Origin: Candidatus Omnitrophota bacterium
GTDB taxonomy: Bacteria; Omnitrophota; Gorgyraeia; Zapsychrales; Zapsychraceae
NCBI GenBank assembly: GCA_015233495.1
Contig: JADFXQ010000016.1
Coordinates: 1-36,519 of the forward strand
DNA: 36,519 nucleotides
Direction: 5' to 3'
Shown: positions 32,411-36,519 of the stretch, piece by piece
How the letters are laid out: each line of letters opens with the position of its first letter
Position numbering within the stretch: position 1 is the stretch's first letter
Notes under the pieces: model-generated
The model's database searches: none
The model's input: the letters and a program-made list of their open reading frames with translations, nothing else
Told to the model about the DNA's origin: nothing
Program-made: the position numbers and the translations under genes

Positions 32411-33436
32411 TTATCGTATTCCATATCCGCTCAAAATCCAAGCGATGAGGAGTTCACCATAAAAAAGACTGATCAGCGCGCCCAACACCAAAAACGGGCC
32501 ATAAGGGATCGCCGTATCTTTAGTACGCATTTTTTCAATTAACCCGAATACCGCGCCAAACAACGGCGCGATAAAAAAAGTCAAGACCGCCAACTTCCAG
32601 CCTAAAAACGCGCCCACCATGGCCAAAAGTTTAACATCGCCTCCCCCCATGGCTTCTTTCCGAAAAAGGATATATCCGATAAGACCCATCAAATAAATAA
32701 TCGCGCCGCCCACCAATGCGCCAATCAGCGCAGCGTCGACACTGGTCAAATAAGGAACAATCCAATCCCCGGTGGTGAAAACTTTGGTTGCCGCATAATA
32801 AAGACCCGCCTCCAGCGCGAACATTAAGGCAATCAGCAAGAAAAAACTCAAACTTTCCTGCCAAGAAGCCGGCGCGTCACCCGCATTTTCCTCTGAGCGA
32901 AAAAAACGTTCCACCCCAAACTCGATTACCACAACCGCGGCGCCCAAAATCCACATAAATACCCGGCCCCCGGATAACTGAGATGCTTCCATATGCATAT
33001 CCGGAGTCACCGCGCTGAACAGCAATCCTAAAATCATTCCACCTACGCTCACTTCATCCGGAATGATCCGATGACTGAAATCGACAAACGTAGCGACAAT
33101 AAAACACGAAATCATGAATAGATACGGCAAGAGTAACGGCGAAACCCCAAAACAACGAAAAATAAAAACAAACGCCGCCGCAGTGAGGAATTCAACAAAA
33201 AAATACCGGAAAGAAATCGGCGCCCGGCAATAACGGCATTTGCCTCCCAGCAAAAGATAACTCACGAACGGAATATTATCAAACCAAGGAATAAATTTTT
33301 CACATTGCACGCAATGCGACCGCGGCGCCACCACGGATTTTTCGCGGGGCAGTCGAACAATGCACACATTCAAAAAACTGCCGATCGCCGCGCCGAGGAT
33401 AAACATTGCAGTGTCGATAACTGTCCAATTCATCAT
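32411..33436 (-). CDS. pilD: Prepilin peptidase (type IV leader peptidase family)
   Basis: Membrane aspartic protease that cleaves and usually N-methylates type IV pilin or pseudopilin precursors. The 341 residues show an N-terminal helix (FILGAAIGSFLNVCIVRLP) and a zinc-type cytoplasmic loop with two CxxC pairs (CVQCEKFIPWFDNIP, CRYCRAPISFRYFFVE). The two catalytic Asp motifs are FVDFSHRIIPDEV and MGGGDVKLLAMVGAFLG. It is longer than usual because of an extra loop and helix in the middle (about 165-215). I start at the ATG at 33436, overlapping the aroE stop (ATGA) with GGAAGG four bases upstream; the frame back to 33508 is aroE shadow. Confidence 0.93.
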   Translation of the reverse strand: MMNWTVIDTAMFILGAAIGSFLNVCIVRLPREKSVVAPRSHCVQCEKFIPWFDNIPFVSYLLLGGKCRYCRAPISFRYFFVEFLTAAAFVFIFRCFGVSPLLLPYLFMISCFIVATFVDFSHRIIPDEVSVGGMILGLLFSAVTPDMHMEASQLSGGRVFMWILGAAVVVIEFGVERFFRSEENAGDAPASWQESLSFFLLIALMFALEAGLYYAATKVFTTGDWIVPYLTSVDAALIGALVGGAIIYLMGLIGYILFRKEAMGGGDVKLLAMVGAFLGWKLAVLTFFIAPLFGAVFGLIEKMRTKDTAIPYGPFLVLGALISLFYGELLIAWILSGYGIR

Positions 33437-34296
33437 ATAGCCTTCCCCTTCTCCAAAGCCTCCCGCATTAACTTCTTCACCGAGTCGTCCAACTGTAAAT
33501 CCGCCCAATGCTGGAAAGCCAACACGCCCTGATAATACAGCATGCCTAAACCATCCGCAGTTTTCGCGCCCCGGGCCTTGGCCATTTTCAACAATTTGGT
33601 TTCCCGGGGATTATAAATCAAATCATACACCAACATACCCGGTTGCATCATATCCGCTTCCACTAAAACCGGGTCAGTTGGTTTTAAACCGATCGGCGTG
33701 GCGTTGATTAAAAGATCCGCGTCCGGAATATTTAAATCATCGATCGAATGCACGACCTCAACCCTATCCATTTTTATCCGTCCACCCAAATCGCTGACCA
33801 ACATTTCCGTTTTTGCCGTGTCAACATCATACACGGTTAACCGCCGCGGCCGTTTTTCTAATAAACCCAATGCTCCGACAATCGCCCGGGCCGCGCCTCC
33901 CGCTCCGAGCAACGCGATCCGCCTGTCTGCAGGTTCAAATCCCAATTCCTGCAAATGCGCCAAAAACCCCGGCGCATCCGTATTATGCGCCGCCAAAGTC
34001 CGCTTTGGCGTAACCACCACCGTATTCACAGCCCGAATCTTCTCAACTAAGGGCGACACATGATCCATATATTTCAAAACCATCTCTTTATAAGGAACAG
34101 TCACATTAAACCCAAAAATCGGACTTTCCGCATCCTTTACCGCGGCAAAAAATCCCTCCAACTCGCTTTCCCTTAAAGGAAAAAGCTCATAACGCGCTTC
34201 CACACCCAAGGCCTCAAAAGCCGCGTTATGCATCAGCGGTGATAAACTGTGCCCGAGTGGATAACCCACTAATCCATAAGTTGTCCTATGTTCCAT
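33433..34296 (-). CDS. aroE: Shikimate dehydrogenase
   Basis: NADPH-dependent reduction of 3-dehydroshikimate to shikimate. The 287 residues carry GYPLGHSLSPLMHNAAFEAL, the catalytic-Lys motif NVTVPYKEMVL, NTDAPGFL, the nucleotide-binding GAGGAARAIVGAL, NATPIGLKP, DLIYNPRETKLL and GLGMLYYQGVLAFQHW. The ATG at 34296 has AGGAAAGG upstream. The gene is followed by pilD with a four-base overlap, then aroK. The 210-base region before it holds an inverted-repeat element. Confidence 0.97.
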   Translation of the reverse strand: MEHRTTYGLVGYPLGHSLSPLMHNAAFEALGVEARYELFPLRESELEGFFAAVKDAESPIFGFNVTVPYKEMVLKYMDHVSPLVEKIRAVNTVVVTPKRTLAAHNTDAPGFLAHLQELGFEPADRRIALLGAGGAARAIVGALGLLEKRPRRLTVYDVDTAKTEMLVSDLGGRIKMDRVEVVHSIDDLNIPDADLLINATPIGLKPTDPVLVEADMMQPGMLVYDLIYNPRETKLLKMAKARGAKTADGLGMLYYQGVLAFQHWADLQLDDSVKKLMREALEKGKAI

Positions 34297-34349
34297 TTAA
34301 TAACGCCTTTCCTCGAAGACCTCTCCTATAGCCAAGCCGCGCGCCACAA

Positions 34350-34450
34350 GCCGGTAAGGAAGTGGTTCCGCGCGAGTTTAGCGAAGCTTTCAATTATTTT
34401 CAGATAAGGGCCGAGCGTATGTTTAAGCCCGAAACCACTTCCTTACCGGC
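34350..34450. repeat. Inverted-repeat element in the leuA-aroE gap
   Basis: Perfect 18-base arms at 34350-34367 (GCCGGTAAGGAAGTGGTT) and 34433-34450 enclose 65 bases. Outside the arms GC-rich GCGCGC tracts lie at about 34338-34344 and 34452-34458. The interior has its own pairing (GGGC/GCCC at about 34408-34430 and the GAAGCTTTC palindrome near 34383-34391). It has no protein-coding content and no U-tract terminator. It is the main content of the 210-base gap; the flanks 34297-34349 and 34451-34506 show nothing else clear. Confidence 0.85.
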
Positions 34451-34506
34451 CCGCGCGCTTTTAAACGATTGCGTTACCTAAGTCTATGGCAGCTACTCCC
34501 AAATAT

Positions 34507-36027
34507 CTACCTTGTCCTTTTACCGATCGCCTTATTGACCGCGTTCACATACGCCTTGGCGGACGCCTCAACAATATCCGTGCTGGCGCCTAAAGCGATA
34601 TAACTCACGCCCTCGATTTCCACCTTCACCGTGGCTTCGCCGATCGCGTCCTCACCGCGGGTCACGGACTGGATTGAATAATCCAATAAAGCGCCTTTAA
34701 TACCGGTGATCATTTCAATCGCCTTATAACACGCATCTACCGGTCCGTCACCCGTAGCTTTTTTCACAAACGTCTTGCCTTTCGACTTCAATGTCAATTC
34801 AACGCTGGGTTCCACAGCTGTCCCGCTTTGATAAACCAAACGTTCCAAAGACCACACCTGATCCGCGGTTTGCGCCTCATCGTCAACAATCGCCAGTAAA
34901 TCCTCGTCAAATACCTGCTTCTTTTTGTCCGCGACCGCCTTAAACCGCTCAAAAGCCTTATCCAACTCGTTTTCTTTCAATTCAATACCCAAAACCTTCA
35001 ACCGTTCCTTAAACGCGTGCCGGCCGGAATGTTTGCCTAAAATCAAACTTGTGCCGACAAACCCGACGTCATCCGGAGACATAATCTCATAAGTCGTGCG
35101 TTCTTTTAAAACTCCGTCCTGATGAATGCCGGATTCATGACGAAACGCGTTATGCCCGACGATCGCCTTATTCGGCGGCACTAAAAAACCCGTGGCTTTG
35201 CTGACCATCCGGGACACACGCAAAATTTCCTTGGTGTTAATCCCAGTCGTTACGCCAAAATAATCCGCCCTGGTCTTCAGGGCCATGACAATCTCTTCCA
35301 TAGACGCGTTGCCGGCGCGTTCGCCGATGCCGTTGACCGTACACTCCACCTGCCGCGCCCCGTTCTTCACCGCGGCCAAAGAATTCGCCACGCTCAATCC
35401 CAGATCATCGTGGCAATGAACGGAAATCACCGCCTTATTTATATTAGGGACGTTATTTTTAATATCCGCAATCAATTGACCATAAACCTCCGGGATACTA
35501 TAACCTACCGTATCCGGGATATTCACCGTCGTGGCGCCCGCCTTGATCACTGACTCCAATACCCGGTATAAAAATTCCCGTTCCGTGCGCGACGCGTCTT
35601 CCGGCGAAAATTCAATATCCCCCATCAACCCCCGGGCCAGCTTCACTGAATCCACGGCCATAGCTAAAATTTCATCCTGACTCTTGCGGAATTTAAAATC
35701 CAAATGGATTTTGGAAGTCGCCAAAAACACGTGGATCCGGCCGCATTTCGCCGCTTTCAAAGCCGCGTGCGCCGCCTCAATATCCTTCTTGATCGACCGC
35801 GCCAACCCGCAGACGATCGACTTCTTGATATTTTTCGCAACCGCGACCACCGACGCGAAATCCCCCGGAGAAATCACCGGAAACCCCGCCTCAATGATAT
35901 CCACCCCCAACCGCTCCAAAGCAAAAGCGATCTCTAATTTTTCGCGGTCATTCATGCTGGCGCCCGGCGCCTGCTCCCCGTCGCGCAAAGTCGTGTCAAA
36001 AATCAAAACCCGGTCCTGTTTTTTCAT
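34507..36027 (-). CDS. leuA: 2-isopropylmalate synthase
   Basis: Condenses acetyl-CoA with 2-oxoisovalerate, the committed step of leucine synthesis. The 506 residues contain a DRE-TIM barrel (FDTTLRDGEQAPGASM with catalytic Arg and metal-binding Asp; IPDTVGYSIPE; SVHCHDDLGLSVANSLAAV; VECTVNGIGERAGNASMEE). After it comes the linker with HESGIHQDGVLK and LILGKHSGRHAFKERL, then the C-terminal regulatory domain (about 380-506) that gives leucine feedback in studied enzymes. Citramalate synthase is a close relative, but the length and the N-terminal FDTTLRDGEQAPGASM favour LeuA. AAAGGTGG precedes the ATG at 36027. No leader peptide or T-box was seen upstream. Confidence 0.94.
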   Translation of the reverse strand: MKKQDRVLIFDTTLRDGEQAPGASMNDREKLEIAFALERLGVDIIEAGFPVISPGDFASVVAVAKNIKKSIVCGLARSIKKDIEAAHAALKAAKCGRIHVFLATSKIHLDFKFRKSQDEILAMAVDSVKLARGLMGDIEFSPEDASRTEREFLYRVLESVIKAGATTVNIPDTVGYSIPEVYGQLIADIKNNVPNINKAVISVHCHDDLGLSVANSLAAVKNGARQVECTVNGIGERAGNASMEEIVMALKTRADYFGVTTGINTKEILRVSRMVSKATGFLVPPNKAIVGHNAFRHESGIHQDGVLKERTTYEIMSPDDVGFVGTSLILGKHSGRHAFKERLKVLGIELKENELDKAFERFKAVADKKKQVFDEDLLAIVDDEAQTADQVWSLERLVYQSGTAVEPSVELTLKSKGKTFVKKATGDGPVDACYKAIEMITGIKGALLDYSIQSVTRGEDAIGEATVKVEIEGVSYIALGASTDIVEASAKAYVNAVNKAIGKRTR

Positions 36028-36042
36028 AAGTCCACCTTTATT

Positions 36043-36519
36043 TTACCCGAATTTTTTCCCTAACTCCACAGCCAGCTCATAAATCCCGGGTTGTTTAACT
36101 ATCTCTCCCGAAACCCCGGCGTTTTTGACGACCAACGAAGCATACGACATTCCTGAGTATTCAGCGGTCAATTGAAACGGTTTTTCAAACGTGTCAAATC
36201 CCGCGTCTTCGTAGCCGCTTCCTAAAAAAACAAGGGTCTTGCCCTTGAGCGGCGTTGTCATGGTGTGGGCCGCGTTGTCCCATTTATAAAGAGAAAACAT
36301 CCGGTCGATCACTGTCTTTAACTGGGCGCTCGGCCCGAAAAAATAAAGCGGCGTGGCCATGACAATCACGTCCGCGGATATCATCTTAAGCAGTACTTGC
36401 GCCGCGTCATCTTCGATCACGCATCCATAACCGGTTTTTTTCTGACACTGCCGGCACGACGTACATCCGGGATGTTTATACTTTAAAAAAGCCGCGGATA
36501 TAATTTCCACACCCGCATT
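36043..36519 (-). CDS. NADPH-dependent FMN reductase / iron-sulfur flavoprotein, 5' end missing
   Basis: A flavodoxin-like redox protein whose N-terminal phosphate-binding loop lies beyond the right edge; the frame stays open to the window end (158 residues visible). The visible part starts NAGVEIISAAF and has a compact cluster CTSCRQCQKKTGYGC, i.e. C-x2-C-x2-C-x7-C. That spacing is known for the [4Fe-4S] site of iron-sulfur flavoproteins (Isf). Next comes the FMN-binding ATPLYFFGPSAQLKTVIDRM and LVFLGSGYEDAGFD. It lies 15 bases before leuA on the same strand. Its electron partner is unknown. A GTG at 36510 is in frame but too far into the fold to be the true start. Confidence 0.85.
   Translation of the reverse strand, partial: NAGVEIISAAFLKYKHPGCTSCRQCQKKTGYGCVIEDDAAQVLLKMISADVIVMATPLYFFGPSAQLKTVIDRMFSLYKWDNAAHTMTTPLKGKTLVFLGSGYEDAGFDTFEKPFQLTAEYSGMSYASLVVKNAGVSGEIVKQPGIYELAVELGKKFG

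Noticed and set aside
32386-32424. Longer shikimate kinase N-terminus
   Set aside because: These residues are encoded by the ATGACAAA repeat and the overlap with pilD, not by conserved family sequence.
1-36519. CRISPR arrays, tRNA or rRNA genes, transposases, prophage
   Set aside because: No regularly spaced repeats, cloverleaf-like segments, rRNA-like stretches or transposase/phage motifs were found on reading both strands.

Overview
This is a dense, roughly half-GC bacterial window. All but one of its genes lie on the minus strand, so transcription runs from high to low coordinates. Gene content points to a diderm (Gram-negative-type) bacterium with LPS: it has a complete Kdo route (kdsD, kdsA, kdsC, kdsB), waaA, lpxK, an LpxL-like acyltransferase, lptB and lptC/lptA, a heptose kinase, and several heptosyltransferase-like (GT9) domains. 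Unusual domain fusions, Kdo genes next to lptB, tig and clpP, and abundant short palindromic intergenic repeats fit an uncultivated phylum such as Omnitrophota (Omnitrophica). That assignment is inference from gene content and general knowledge; no marker-gene search was possible.

Layout in the direction of transcription. (1) 36519-27843: an iron-sulfur flavoprotein fragment, leuA, aroE, a prepilin peptidase, aroK, dprA, topA and a Xer recombinase, mostly with overlapping or touching ends. A structured 18-bp inverted repeat sits between leuA and aroE. (2) 27843-16780: a lipid A and core-saccharide block of large multidomain proteins: WaaA-LpxK, LpxL-ELM1, GT4-GT9, single GT4 and GT9 enzymes, and GT9-GT9. 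The only plus-strand gene, a small tail-anchored coiled-coil protein, lies inside this block. (3) 16689-16068: a HigB/HigA toxin-antitoxin pair with a near-consensus promoter whose spacer is a perfect palindrome. (4) 15995-8617: hldE kinase, kdsB, kdsA, kdsD, kdsC, lptCA, lptB, tig, clpP, probably one operon. (5) 8556-4307: a class V aminotransferase, serA and purA. (6) 4277-3115: a compact unit with its own promoter, an OmpA-family lipoprotein, a membrane-anchored coiled-coil protein and a clear intrinsic terminator. (7) 3070-1: uppS, cdsA, dxr and the start of rseP.

Together the genes serve envelope building: isoprenoid precursor (dxr) and undecaprenyl carrier (uppS), phospholipid precursor (cdsA), lipid A and Kdo (kds, lpxK, waaA, lpxL), core sugars (GT9 and GT4), LPS transport (lpt) and envelope proteolysis (rseP). 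Interspersed are amino-acid (leuA, aroE, aroK, serA), purine (purA), DNA-processing (topA, xer, dprA) and protein-quality (tig, clpP) genes.

The most notable signal is that two multidomain reading frames (GT9-GT9 and WaaA-LpxK) are joined exactly at short repeat DNA. A third (GT4-GT9) is joined where an out-of-frame Shine-Dalgarno plus ATG survives, as expected if two genes were fused by a small indel. Other notable points are a trigger factor without its PPIase domain, an LptC-LptA fusion with a cleavable-looking signal peptide, and several families of short repeats at stop codons. No rRNA, tRNA, CRISPR array, transposase or prophage was seen. Every gene-free stretch is shorter than 300 bases.
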